Position numbers and translations under genes: made by a program
The notes under the pieces: generated by a model
The model's database searches: none
Told to the model about the DNA's origin: nothing
What the model saw: the letters and a program-made list of their open reading frames with translations, nothing else
In this document: positions 35,162 to 46,558 of the stretch, piece by piece
Numbering within the stretch: position 1 is the first letter of the stretch
How the letters are laid out: each line of letters begins with the position of its first letter
From: Taudactylus pleione
Taxonomy: Eukaryota; Chordata; Amphibia; Anura; Myobatrachidae
Reading direction: 5' to 3'
Length of the DNA stretch: 64,000 nucleotides
NCBI GenBank assembly: GCA_031769625.1
Contig: JAUIMM010000017.1
Location: forward strand, 2,284,501 to 2,348,500

Positions 35162-35634
35162 AACCAGGATTGGCTGGCAAGTCTGAGGCTGGTTAGCCTT
35201 TTGGAGGGAGACCTCAAGTAATATTTATTTTTTTTAATTAACCCTTAGAACACACTTGCCATTCAGAAACATACACAAATCACACTGATTTTTGATGTTC
35301 GATGGCAACTTGCAGCTCAGGAGGTCATGTATTTAAAACTTCTATTGAGTCCCCGATTTGAATGTAAAACGGGCGACTTTAGCAAAACGAATAATGGTAA
35401 ATTCCTGATTTGTATTAAAAAAGTGAAAAGTACTTCCGATTTGAGCCGATGGTGATACAGTATCATTTCTATTATTCAAAACGACCGAATTTGCTGCATT
35501 AAACCATCCGATTTCAACAAGAAAAAATGAACAAATCACCCGACTTTAATAATAGTAAATTCCCGATTTGCAAAAGTGATATTATCTCCCGAGAATGCAA
35601 ATCAAGACCAACAAGAATTTTAGTAAATTTACCC

Positions 35635-36186
35635 AATAATGAAGCGTTGAGCTATGTTTTTCTACTACATATGCATGAAAAGTCTAATAAAACCCTTACT
35701 TTGCATACCCAAATCAATGTGTGTGATGCCGTTCGCAATTGCTAAGACTTAAGAATTGGTTTGCAATACTGGGCATATGGAGACTGGGAGGTGACCAAAA
35801 GTGATTGCAAAAGGGGCCTCTCGTGGGCATGTTATGGGAGTGTCACAACCTTTTCTGGGTCTGCTGCTACGTTTCCAATAGAAGATACAATGTTTCAGAG
35901 GCCGTGTTTAGTTGGATCAGAGGAGAGTATCTAGAGTGGACCTTAGGCTACTGCAAATGTTGATAGTGCAACCAATGTTGCATCGATGTTGGAGGGTTTA
36001 CAATCCCCAATGCAAATGCACAGACTACACAGACCTACACAGACTGAAAGTGGGTGTCTCACCGCTCGTACACTCCATCACCCAGTAGAGCAGAAAAGAA
36101 AGGGTAAGATTAGAATCTGCATATTCCCACAACTGCTATTGCAAGAGTGGCTGTGACCGCTGTTGCATTACCAACCATCTCTGAGT
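35635..36186. other. No gene recognised
   Basis: Unassigned intron-like sequence. Confidence 0.4.
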
Positions 36187-36962
36187 CATGCCCAATATTA
36201 GGAAATGTTCTAGACAGTTGATCAATACTGATAAATGTATGTATTTACAGGGACAAATCTTAAAAAATGTCTTCCCTTGCTGTCTGTAGATGAATAAGTG
36301 ATATTGTTTCTCAATTATGTTATACTGTATATTAAATTTAAGATCCATATTTATTAATATCTGTCATAATTTTGCTATAATAGTTACCACACGATAATAA
36401 CGCATTTTGCTATGATATAGCAAATTGCATTTCCGCAATTTATCAATCTTGCAGAGTCAGGACAGCTCCTCCAATAACCTGCTATCCTAGCAAAGAAGGG
36501 CAGTAGTGTCTGAAGTCCATTGCATTCGGCCATCACAAATGCAAAACATTTATTTTATTAGAGAGCAGTGCACAATGGCACGGTTTCCTCTCTCTACTAT
36601 ACATGCTAGATACTAGTACACAGAGTCAGAGGGTGGCGCGACCGCTGACCTGATGACGTCACTGATGGCCTACTGCTCATGTACAGCTGGCACATCTTTA
36701 CTGTGTAGAGTGCCACAGTACTGTGCGGATGCCCAGTACTTAGCTCCTGAGGTGAGACACCTAAATACTGCTGATAGCCCCCTCAATACTGCTATTCTGC
36801 TTACTGCTGTTACCACTGTTACCTGTTACCCTGTTGATATCAATAAACCCAGCATCCTGGTTAAAGACTATCCATGTGGCTTAAAAGACACTTTCACATT
36901 CCGCCTGACACATATGTTGACCACCCCCCCAATAGACTATATCATTATCTGTAACAGTGATT
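36187..36962 (+). repeat. 776-bp direct repeat, copy 1
   Basis: Practically identical to 37,903-38,678 at a constant offset of 1,716 bp. It begins CATGCCCAATATTAGG and ends GTAACAGTGATT. An AATAAA hexamer is at about 36,840. Open frames inside (36,653-36,964) are shared by both copies and have no recognisable domain. Confidence 0.93.
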
Positions 36963-37902
36963 GAACCTCCATGATTAAGGCACAGCCGAAACGCGTTGGA
37001 GACACACACCCACCATCACGTCCTGGAAACCTTCTTTCCTGCTGAAGAACCCCCCTGCTGTCCCAGCGACCGCTGATCACAAGGAGCTGCCAGCACCTCC
37101 GGCGAGCGGCACCCCCGCCTTGTGACCGTGACACGCCCGGCTCTCAGCCTCCCCGCCCCCGCCCCACATTGGGCGCCAACAGCCACAGGAACCACGAGGA
37201 GCCGGCGATCACTGCACACACACGGCATCCCTCATCCAAACAGCCTCACCCGGCCGTCCCGCTGCACGACGTGGCACACATGCAGGTACCGGCCCGCATC
37301 CCAAACACGGAGACGCCGACCTGCCGCAGCCTGCGCATCCAGCCAGGCTCCATCCACCACGCTGACCCACCCTGCCAGCGCAAACAAGACCAACTGTGCC
37401 ACCATCACGGGGCACAGCCGCACCAGTAGCTGCAGCACAACAAGAACGGCCATCTAACCTGCCGCTGTATACCATCAGAGACTGCCGACCACCACCCCCA
37501 AATCGCAACGCCTACACAGGCACCTACCGGTAGGTAAGTTGTACAAATTGCGGGACGCCGCCACATCATCTATCCTTACCAGACTTCCACCTACACTGTG
37601 CCAGGCGTTAAGACTGTCGACCAAAGGTCCAGCAGGGACAATGTGCTGGTCCAGAACTGCACGGAAAAGGAGCCCCCTAAAAGGGTCTACCCACCTTCCC
37701 CCCCGTGCACCCATCCTGCTCTTCCCCCCACTGCTCCTGGGTCAATTACCCTCTAGTAGCATTGTGCCTACCTACCTTAAACCAATAAAATTACCTTGAC
37801 CCAACACCACCGTCTACGTCTCTCTGTCATACAGATCACTCTTACCCAAGCACTTTACACACTGCCCCACCATATAGAGAGCGCGCCTTACCCAGCTTTT
37901 AC
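36963..37902. other. GC-rich spacer between the 776-bp repeats
   Basis: About 940 bp, much richer in GC than its flanks, C-rich on the plus strand, starting shortly before GCCGAAACGCGTTGGAGACA. Open frames in several registers without domains. Could be the interior of a small retroelement or one part of a tandem unit. Confidence 0.6.
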
Positions 37903-38678
37903 CATGCCCAATATTAGGAAATGTTCTAGACAGTTGATCAATACTGATAAATGTATGTATTTACAGGGACAAATCTTAAAAAATGTCTTCCCTTGCTGTC
38001 TGTAGATGAATAAGTGATATTGTTTCTCAATTATGTTATACTGTATATTAAATTTAAGATCCATATTTATTAATATCTGTCATAATTTTGCTATAATAGT
38101 TACCACACGATAATAACGCATTTTGCTATGATATAGCAAATTGCATTTCCGCAATTTATCAATCTTGCAGAGTCAGGACAGCTCCTCCAATAACCTGCTA
38201 TCCTAGCAAAGAAGGGCAGTAGTGTCTGAAGTCCATTGCATTCGGCCATCACAAATGCAAAACATTTATTTTATTAGAGAGCAGTGCACAATGGCACGGT
38301 TTCCTCTCTCTACTATACATGCTAGATACTAGTACACAGAGTCAGAGGGTGGCGCGACCGCTGACCTGATGACGTCACTGATGGCCTACTGCTCATGTAC
38401 AGCTGGCACATCTTTACTGTGTAGAGTGCCACAGTACTGTGCGGATGCCCAGTACTTAGCTCCTGAGGTGAGACACCTAAATACTGCTGATAGCCCCCTC
38501 AATACTGCTATTCTGCTTACTGCTGTTACCACTGTTACCTGTTACCCTGTTGATATCAATAAACCCAGCATCCTGGTTAAAGACTATCCATGTGGCTTAA
38601 AAGACACTTTCACATTCCGCCTGACACATATGTTGACCACCCCCCCAATAGACTATATCATTATCTGTAACAGTGATT
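37903..38678 (+). repeat. 776-bp direct repeat, copy 2
   Basis: Second copy of 36,187-36,962. Downstream continues with unrelated sequence (CTATGCCGAATAC). Confidence 0.93.
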
Positions 38679-40586
38679 TCTATGCCGAATACATTTAGGG
38701 GGTCGGCACATTCAGCTGTCTCATTCATAAGGAAAGAGTAAAGGAAGAGGGATTGATCAGCTCTATTATCTATGAATATTAATCTATAAGATGAAAAATT
38801 CATAAAGCAATATATATATATATATATATATATGTATAGCTTTGCAGTGTACACACAAAAACTATTCTCATAAAATTGATTTATTTGAATAAAATAGTAG
38901 AATAAAAAATTAAGTATGGAGCAATATTCATGCGTTCCGTCCAAGCAGGTCTCACTACAAGAGGAGGTGCCCCCCACAGGGGAGGGATCTTAAAAAAAAT
39001 CCCTCTCTTCTATGCAGTTTTGGCAAAAGTGCCAGCCAATAGCAGCTGCAGATGCTTCAACTAATGGATTTAAGCTCCAAAAAAGGCTTTTTCAGGGCTC
39101 GATAAATTTTAAACAATTTCCGCTCCTCTAGACAATGCACAGTGGTTTTCTGACAATGAGATACCAATACCAGTAACACAGTAGAGTATTACAAGATCTC
39201 CTGCATTTCATCTGGACACAATGTAGACTACACAAAAACATCCATAAAGTTCATTTCAACATGTTTATAGGAAAAAATGCTTGTTACATATGCCCTTAAA
39301 AGTGAAAATTAGCCTAAATTATAAGCTTTATTCATAATATCTCATGAATTATATCAAACAGCCTATGTTGGGTGCCCAGTTCAATCCCAGACTTCCCACA
39401 TGGGCCGATGGTAAATCAGGAGAGGGGCATAGCTAATGCATGTGTGGGCACAGCCACATGATAGTGTGTGTGGCCACACCCACAATTGCAATTTTTCAAA
39501 CAGAACACACTTTCTATGGTGCTTTTATGGAAATATCTCCTAACTTGTGTTTGGTACTATACTCCTCCCATTGTTTTTTGTTTATCATGAAATAAGTTTG
39601 GGAGGAAATCTAGATTCAAAGCATGCATTCAGTATTTAATTCTCTGTAATAGTAATGTGTGCTTGTAAAATCCAAACTTGATACATAATATAACATAAAC
39701 CGGAGATTGGATTGGGACTAATTACCCAAATAACTTAAGTTTCCAGAGAAGAATTTGATGATAATGGGACATAGACATTTTAATTTCTAATTTACTTTAG
39801 TGATTAATTAGCAGAGACGGGAGTGTAAATAAAGACATGCTGCTTGTATACTGCCTGTGACATCTTTTTGCTTTTATGTTTAAATGGAACTTTTAGAATG
39901 TCTGAATGATACATTTGAGTGCTCTGCTGTGTGTTAAAGGCTTAGCTTTTAAACCGCATTACAGAGCAATGAATGGGTGTTGTATCGCTATGGCTGTGTC
40001 TAATAAAATTGTGAAACATGAACATTTACACACCTCCCTAACAAGTTGGCAGTATTGTTTGTTGTGCAAAAAATTCTGTGTATACAAACCTGTGATGCAC
40101 CCAGGGGCAGAACTATGGGAAACAATGGAGGCGCCTGCCGCCGGGCTCCAGCTCTGAAGGGGCACCTCCTCCATTGTCCACAACATATTTACCCCACTTA
40201 GGGCTGTAACTATGTACCCAGAGTGTACGGTCACGGCCGCCCAATACGTATCACCCCTTCCCGACACATGAGAAGCCACCATATACAAGGGGAGAGCTCC
40301 ATGTAAGACCATCAGCTGCTGCCTTCATCTATCTATAGCCTGTCTGCATGCGAATTGCTACATTACAGTGTCAGCGACTGTGAAGGGGGGGGGGGGGGTG
40401 TCACCAAATTATAACTTGCCTCCGGGTGTCTGGAATGCATTTACAGCACTGGTGGGACACTTACAAATTTTGTAACAAGTAAGGATGGTTTAGTGGGATT
40501 GCAAGCTATGTTGAGCAGAGCATACATGGATATGCATCTCATTTCAATCACCTGGCACCAGCTATAGGGTTGATGCAAGTGCACGC

Positions 40587-40627
<41 letters not shown>

Positions 40628-40922
40628 TTGGCTATTTCCACAAGCGTATGGTTTGCATAGATGTGTACAACTCGGCATATGGGCTAATATATGCATTTAG
40701 TTCTATGCATGCAGTGTAAATGTAATTGCGGCTGACTTGCATTAAACTCAGATTTCATTTATCTCATTGATTGATGGTTATTACAATTATTCTAATTTCT
40801 GCATGGTAAGGGATTCAAGCTATACTAACATGCTCCAGAGTTTATATCTGCATGATAGGGCTTATGTGTTGTTTAGAAAAGTAGAAGCTTCTTATTGTAG
40901 AACCCCAGAGCAACAAGACTAA
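38679..40922. other. No gene recognised; microsatellites
   Basis: (TA)n at 38,811-38,833, a G run at about 40,385-40,398 and (AAT)n at 40,587-40,627. About 40,095-40,225 looks like a short repeat fragment (CAGAACTATGGG..GGGCTGTAACTATG). Nothing codes. Confidence 0.55.
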
Positions 40923-41097
40923 GGGGTACATTTACTTAAGTGACAGTTTTTAGAAGTGGAGATGTTGCCCATAGAAACCAATCAGATTCTACTTAAAATT
41001 TAACTAGCACCTTCTAGAAGATAATAGCTAGAATCTGATTGGTTACTATGGGTAACATCTCCACTTCTAAAAACTCTCACTTTAGTAAATTTACCCC
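40923..41097. mobile_element. 175-bp palindromic MITE
   Basis: Nearly the whole element is an inverted repeat. The left half GGGGTACATTTACT..GAAGTGGAGATGTTGCCCAT..CCAATCAGATTCTA pairs with the right half TAGAATCTGATTGG..ATGGGTAACATCTCCACTTC..AGTAAATTTACCCC. Its ends resemble those of the composite at 31,798, so the two may share a transposase source. Non-coding. Confidence 0.85.
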
Positions 41098-41178
41098 TTA
41101 CCCTCCCTTGTGCAAAAGAGGAGGGTTATTTGGTAAGCAGATGACATAGATAAGGAGGTGTTAGGAGAACATTGTTTG

Positions 41179-42080
41179 GGGATGTAGTTATTATCCTGGC
41201 TGTCGGGATGCTGGCCCCAGTCAGAATCTCAGCGCCGGCATCCCGACTGTAAGTTTTGGGGTTAGGGGGAAAGTAAGGGTTAGGCACTAGGGGGGGTAGG
41301 GTTAGGTTTAGGCACTAGATGAGGAGAGTTAGGTTTAGGCTGCAGGGGAGGGAGGTTAGGTTTAGGCACTAGGTGAGGAGGGTTAGGTTTAGGCTGCAGG
41401 GGAGGGAGGTTAGGTTTAGGCACTAGGTGAGGAGGGTTAGGTTTAGGCTGCAGGGTAGGGAGGTTAGGTCAAGGCTGCAGGGGAGGAAGGTTAGGGTTAG
41501 ACACTAGGGGGAGTAGGGTTAGGTTTAGGCACTAGGTGAGGAGAGTTAGGTTTAGGCTGCAGGGGAGGGAGGTTAGGTTTAGGCACTAGGTGAGGAGGGT
41601 TAGGTTTAGGCTGCAGGGGAGGGAGGTTAGGTTTAGGCACTAGGTGAGGAGAGTTAGGTTTAGGCTGCAGGGGAGGGAGGTTAGGGTTAGACACTAGGGG
41701 GAGGAGAGTTAGGTTTAGGCTGCAGGGGAGGGAGGTTAGGTTTAGGCACTAGGTGAGGAGGGTTAGGTTTAGGCTGCAGGGGAGGGAGGTTAGGTTTAGG
41801 CACTAGGTGAGGAGAGTTAGGTTTAGGCTGCAGGGGAGGGAGGTTAGGTTTAGGCACTAGGTGAGGAGAGTTAGGTTTAGGCTGCAGGGGAGGGAGGTTA
41901 GGGTTAGGCACTAGGTGAGGAGGTTTAGGGTTAGGCACTAGGTGAGGAGAGTTAGGTTTAGGCTGCAGGGGAGGGAGAGTATACTTATCTTTTTCTGTCC
42001 GAATTGTGATCCTGTCGGAATACTGGTGTCGGAATTCTGACCGCCGTGATCCCATTCGCCGGCATCCCGTACTCAACCCT
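41179..42080. mobile_element. TTAGG-rich minisatellite element, copy 2
   Basis: Edges GGGATGTAGTTATTATCC and CATCCCGTACTCAACCCT enclose several TCGGGAT/ATCCCGA words and an array at 41,258-41,975. The array unit of about 54 bp alternates GGTTTAGGCACTAGGTGAGG and TTTAGGCTGCAGGGGAGG. Related elements are at 27,846 and 51,113. Minus-strand open frames (Pro-Leu-Gln-Pro-Lys repeats) are translations of the array. Confidence 0.75.
41258..41975. repeat. TTAGG-containing minisatellite
   Basis: About 13 units of about 54 bp, each with two GTTAGGTTTAGGC blocks. Resembles degenerate telomere words but the period is far longer than a telomere repeat. Confidence 0.9.
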
Positions 42081-43295
42081 TGTTTGGTAGATATGGTAGG
42101 AAGCATGGAGTATTGTTGGTGTCATGGTGTAAAGCAGAAGTAAGAAGTCTATGATGACTCTTCTCCTTTTATAGAAGGAGAAGATCCTGCATGTCACTCC
42201 ACTGGTGTAAAATGAGAAATTATGTTTTTCTTATTGTACAATCTTCAAAATGTTAAGGAGCAAATCATGTAATGCAGATTGTACATTTAGGGGATGCTGA
42301 CGTCTTGGATTCCAGAGTCTTGAACTGATGTAAAGCTTAGGGATTTAATCACTGTATAGTGTATGATTTTTTTAACGTTAATCTACGGACATTGGAGTCA
42401 GTGAGCAATTTTATGTATATGTGCAACAGTTACTAATTATAGAATTGCACATTTCAATTGATTGACTTTTTTTACACATGAAATAGAAAATGGTAGCAAA
42501 GCTGCTCATTGGAATGATATGTGTAGATATTTTTAATATATAGAAGTTTGCACTGTTAATGGTTATCTCAGAAACCAGCACTTTTGTATTTATTTGTTTT
42601 TTTGACATGTAATATAGTTGATTATCAGGCTTCAATGGGATGACTGCACAGCTGTGAGCTAATGAATGGTTTGACACAATGTATTCAATCCCTGACACAG
42701 CGTCTTAACCTTCTGAAGAAACCACTAAGAACTTCAGAGAAAAGTGTTAAGATTTATTTCATATTGTGAACATCATTTAATTTAAGCAGTTCCACTGTGC
42801 CGGACAAGCAGCGAATGTTGGAATAGTTTCATGTTTGCTATTGATTTGATACCAGAGCAACACTCCCCATTTTTCTACAATGTTACAACTAAAAAACCCG
42901 AAGCTCTAATTAGTTCAGCCAGAGTGGTCAGGAATTATTTTTTAAATGGGCATCTGAGCTCAATACTCTGGTGCAGGGATGGGGAACCTTTTTCTGCCGA
43001 GGACCATTTTGACATATATAACACTATTCACAGGCCTGGTGCAGGTCACACCCCTCCGCGTGGAATCACATGGGGGTGGGACCAAAATTGCTGGTGATTA
43101 CAGCAAGGCCTGGAGCATCCTCAGGATGGTCTGGGGAGCTGTAAGGGCAGTGGTGTGAGCATCTGAAGCGTCCTAAGGACGCTCTAGGCGGCACTGCTGC
43201 ATAGATTCTGGCTGCAGGGTGCCATTCTAGGCACCCTGCTAGACAGATGAGGCTAGCAGAAAAAAGATCAGAAGGCCAGACCAAATTATTCCACG
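42081..43295. other. No gene recognised
   Basis: Intron-like. GTGCAGGGATGGGGAACC at about 42,971 probably begins a dispersed repeat that hosts the next element. Confidence 0.4.
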
Positions 43296-43980
43296 CAGGG
43301 CCGCCATCAGGGGGGGACTGCCGGGCCTGCTGTCCCGGGCCCAGAGAGAGAGGGGGCCTGGTGGTCAGCATTAATGGAGAAGATGCGGTGCAGGCACTGG
43401 CAGCATTCCAAATAAGTTTCCAGCCGCGAGCGGAATGGCACCCAATCAGGAGTTGCTGCTCCTGATTGGCTGCTTGCAGAACGACAACCAATCAGGAGCG
43501 GCCGCTCCTGATTGGCTGTTGGTCCGCGAGCAGCCAATCAGCAGTGACCGCTCCTGATTGGCTCGTGGCCAATGCCTTATTTGAAATGACACCGACGCTT
43601 TCTTGCTGGCTGCAGGTAAGTACATAGCCAGCCTTTTCCTAATGCAGCCAGCCTTTTCCTAATGCAGCCAGCCTTTTCCTAATGCAGCCAGCCTTTTCCT
43701 AATGCAGCCAGCCTTTTCCTAATGCAGCCAGCCTTTTCCTAATGCAGCCAGCCTTTCACTGCGTGTCCGCCCTTCCCCCCCCAAGTCCAGACAGCCTCCC
43801 CTGCCCTGTGCCTCTCCCCTACTCCTAACAGCCCTCCAATGCGCCTCCCCCTTCTCCAGCCTCTCCCAACCTGCCCCCCCCCCCCAATAAGGTTCAGCCT
43901 TCCCTGCCCTACGCTCTTCCCCAGGGGGGCCCTGAATATTTTATTAGTACCGGGCCCCACAATTTCTGGTGGCAGCCCTG
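43296..43980. mobile_element. TIR element (CAGGGCCGCCATCAG ends) with 20-bp tandem repeat
   Basis: The left end CAGGGCCGCCATCAGGGGGG and the right end TTCTGGTGGCAGCCCTG are imperfect inverted repeats. Inside are repeated CCAATCAGGAG/CTCCTGATTGG words (43,441-43,561) and a 20-bp tandem repeat. Family members start at 47,746 and 51,289. Non-coding. Confidence 0.75.
43626..43756. repeat. 20-bp tandem repeat, about 6.5 copies
   Basis: Unit GCCAGCCTTTTCCTAATGCA, identical between copies except the last, suggesting recent expansion. Confidence 0.95.
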
Positions 43981-44482
43981 ACTCCACGGGCCTTTATATA
44001 TGTAGTTTTGATGAACTACATCAAAATAATCTACTTTCTGGTGGCTCCTAATAACAATTTGTTGAAAATGTTGGTATTTTGTATATATTCATATGCACTT
44101 TTAAACAATCATCTGGACTGCTTTTGTTTTATTGTACTCTAGTGTGTTTTTATTGCTACTGTACTGTTGATTAACTGAATATGTTCAATTGTTTTTTTTT
44201 AGTAATTATCTGTACACAACTTATAAATTGTATTATGATTTATAATATATTTATTATGATTTAAGTTTGTATATACCAGTTTATCAGATAATCTTTTTCT
44301 GTATAGGTAGCCCTGCTGATGTATACAATATGTTTTTGTCTTTTGCTGATAATATTTGAATGAGTGGACAAATTCCTTATAGTGATTCTGCATCAAGGAT
44401 CTATTGAGATTTATAGTTGCTAACATTACCATTTCTTTCCTGTCTGAGAGACACCTCTCTCCTCAGCGGTTCATTTTATGCC
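43981..44482. other. No gene recognised
   Basis: AT-rich intron-like sequence. Confidence 0.4.
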
Positions 44483-44693
44483 CCATAGTAGTGCCCTACT
44501 TCAAATTATGCCACATTGTAGTGCTAAAGTTCACATTACACCACATTGTAGTACCTCCAGTTCACATTACACCACATTGTAGTACCTCCAGTTCACATTA
44601 CACCACATTGTAGTACCTCCAGTTCACATTACACCACATTGTAGTACCTCCAGTTCACATTACACCACATTGTAGTACCTCCAGTTCACATTG
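44483..44693. repeat. 31-bp tandem repeat, about 7 units
   Basis: The core TTCACATTACACCACATTGT recurs at 44,530, 44,561, 44,592, 44,623 and 44,654, preceded by two diverged units. Non-coding. Confidence 0.93.
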
Positions 44694-46338
44694 GCGGGTT
44701 CGTCCTTACTGCAATCCATGACATTGACCGCTCTCTATTTCCCCTTGTGCGCTGCATGCAGCATCTGTGCACGCAATCCAATTCAGAGCAGCAGGATGTT
44801 AAAAATGGACAGTTAACATGCTGCTCGCCACGATCTAGTGTATTCAATACACCTTAATGAATGCATTATTGTTGTTGCAAGTAGTTTTTAGTCTGTCCCA
44901 GGTCCATAACAAGGCTTAACAGCACTGTGTGCCAGACCCGCCCCTTTTGCGCATGATGTCGCGCATAGAGGGCAGGTCCGCCAGCACCTGGAAATGCAGC
45001 AGTGTCTACAAGACGCTCTGGGCATCTGTACGTACGGCAGGGTGCCTGCCTGTAGCATCCAAAGAACATGATGAACGACACTGCTGCAGCACCACAGGCT
45101 GCTAGCCAGAAGCAAGGCCCTTGGGGCAGCGACAGTGCCGCCCACAGAGTCCTGCGCTCTGTGCAGCGGCACCTGGCGCACACCCCTAGTTACAGACCTG
45201 TCTGTCCCTTTCTGTATTCAGTATAGTATCACATGTTCTTACCTTGCCATGTGGAACTGATGCCAGTGTGAGCTGGGTGCAGTCTCTGGGTCCTATAGCA
45301 ACAGCAACCAATGCACCCACTATAGTTATACCTCTGCATCTGCCTTTACTGGGGCTTTTCTTGAGCTCTTACAGGTCAATCCAAGAATACAGGGAGATTG
45401 CGGGAATGGTGGTGTTGCAGGATGCTTGGGAGAACCAATAGAAAGCCACAGTCATAAGCGGTTTGTTACTAGGCATCCATCTCTTACCTCTTTCATCCAT
45501 CATTTAACTAGTCTTCCAGCCAGTGGGAGGAGTTCAATAAAGCAAGAGCATTGTTTGCTAAGCATGGTGTAAGCACATACCTTTTGTGGTCCTGACAGAG
45601 CCAAAGGAAAAGCAGCGGCATAAAGCAGCCCTTGGCAGTGGCAAACGCAGGATTTCTAGAGGGGGGTTTCCAAGTGCTTGATTTTAGAGTGAGTGTGGCC
45701 AGTCCATGAAGAGGGCATAATTAGTACTTATCCAGCTTTAATATGCATCATACAAAGCATATTGTGTGTCATAATTCCATCATATAGAGGACCAGGAATC
45801 ACAGTAAGCCATTATATGCAGCCATAGGGCCATCCTGCCTGAGCTGAATGTTTTTATTTTAGATGTTGGCACCATTCCAGAGCATTAGAGCAAGTCCGGC
45901 AGTCTGGGAGCAGCAGAAGAACCTAGCACTGCCCTGCACATATATGTACATATTGGGCTCTATAGCAGCACATCCCTAACAGTGAATGTTTTCCAGATCT
46001 CCTAGTTGGTGCACAGGTGTATTTATTACTGTCTGATACATGTTAAAAGATCCACAGGTGGTGCTAATTATTTCATTGGTGATACTGTGAACAACATGCA
46101 GCACTACTAAAATTCTATTACATTACTATTTCTATTGTGGTCATAGTGTGGGCTGGGGAGGGGGGTTTCCAGGCAGACGGAAACCCCCCCTGCGTTTGCC
46201 TATGCTTGGGGCTGCATATAGACCTTAGGGCATCTGAATAAAATGTTTTATTGAGGTGGTAGTGCTGCTTTAAGTAGATAAACCAAATGCTACAATATTG
46301 TATTAAAAAAAATCATTAGCTGTTTAACATACTAAGTG
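44694..46338. other. No gene recognised
   Basis: About 44,700-45,190 is CpG-rich with overlapping minus-strand frames lacking domains. The rest is intron-like. Confidence 0.4.
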
Positions 46339-46558
46339 CATACCTCCCAACTCTGTGAAGGTTAGTATCAGGACCCGCAGAAAGGGGGCATGACCTCGTG
46401 ATGTAGTGTGCATGGCCCCCCTTTTCATCACTTCAGGGACGAGCCCAACATCATTGGAGATGCTGGGCTGCCCCCAGGCTCTCCCCGCACAGTGAAGAGA
46501 TGCAGTGCGCATTGGCACAGCATCTATTCACCCAGAAGCGGGATAGTTGGGAGGTATG
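46339..46558. mobile_element. 220-bp MITE with perfect 14-bp TIRs
   Basis: CATACCTCCCAACT at 46,339-46,352 and AGTTGGGAGGTATG at 46,545-46,558 are exact reverse complements. Interior GC-rich, non-coding. Confidence 0.8.

Larger units (their letters stand above)
31798..35634. mobile_element. Composite nested DNA element (outer GGGGTAAATTTACTAA ends)
   Basis: The left end GGGGTAAATTTACTAAGATT and the right end TTTTAGTAAATTTACCC are inverted. Further in, 32,030-32,230 and 34,193-34,400 are long inverted arms with GGTTTTAATTATA, CTGATGCCACAGCCAGGGGA and TTACGGGGAAC. At least three other elements have inserted (32,957-34,190; 34,508-35,161; 34,555-34,991). No transposase remains, so the outer element is non-autonomous. 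Confidence 0.75.

Noticed and set aside
36187..38678. LTR retrotransposon (776-bp LTRs)
   Set aside because: Not called: no TG..CA ends at the repeat edges, no primer-binding site or polypurine tract, no matching target duplication, no gag or pol. Kept as an unexplained direct repeat.
41258..41975. Interstitial telomere array
   Set aside because: Words such as GTTAGG and TTTAGGC occur, but the period is about 54 bp and TTAGGG is not tandem.
41497..42106. Minus-strand frames with Pro-Leu-Gln-Pro-Lys-Pro repeats
   Set aside because: Direct read-out of the 54-bp minisatellite.
44483..44693. CRISPR-like array of 31-bp repeats
   Set aside because: Units are contiguous with no spacers, in vertebrate DNA: an ordinary tandem repeat.
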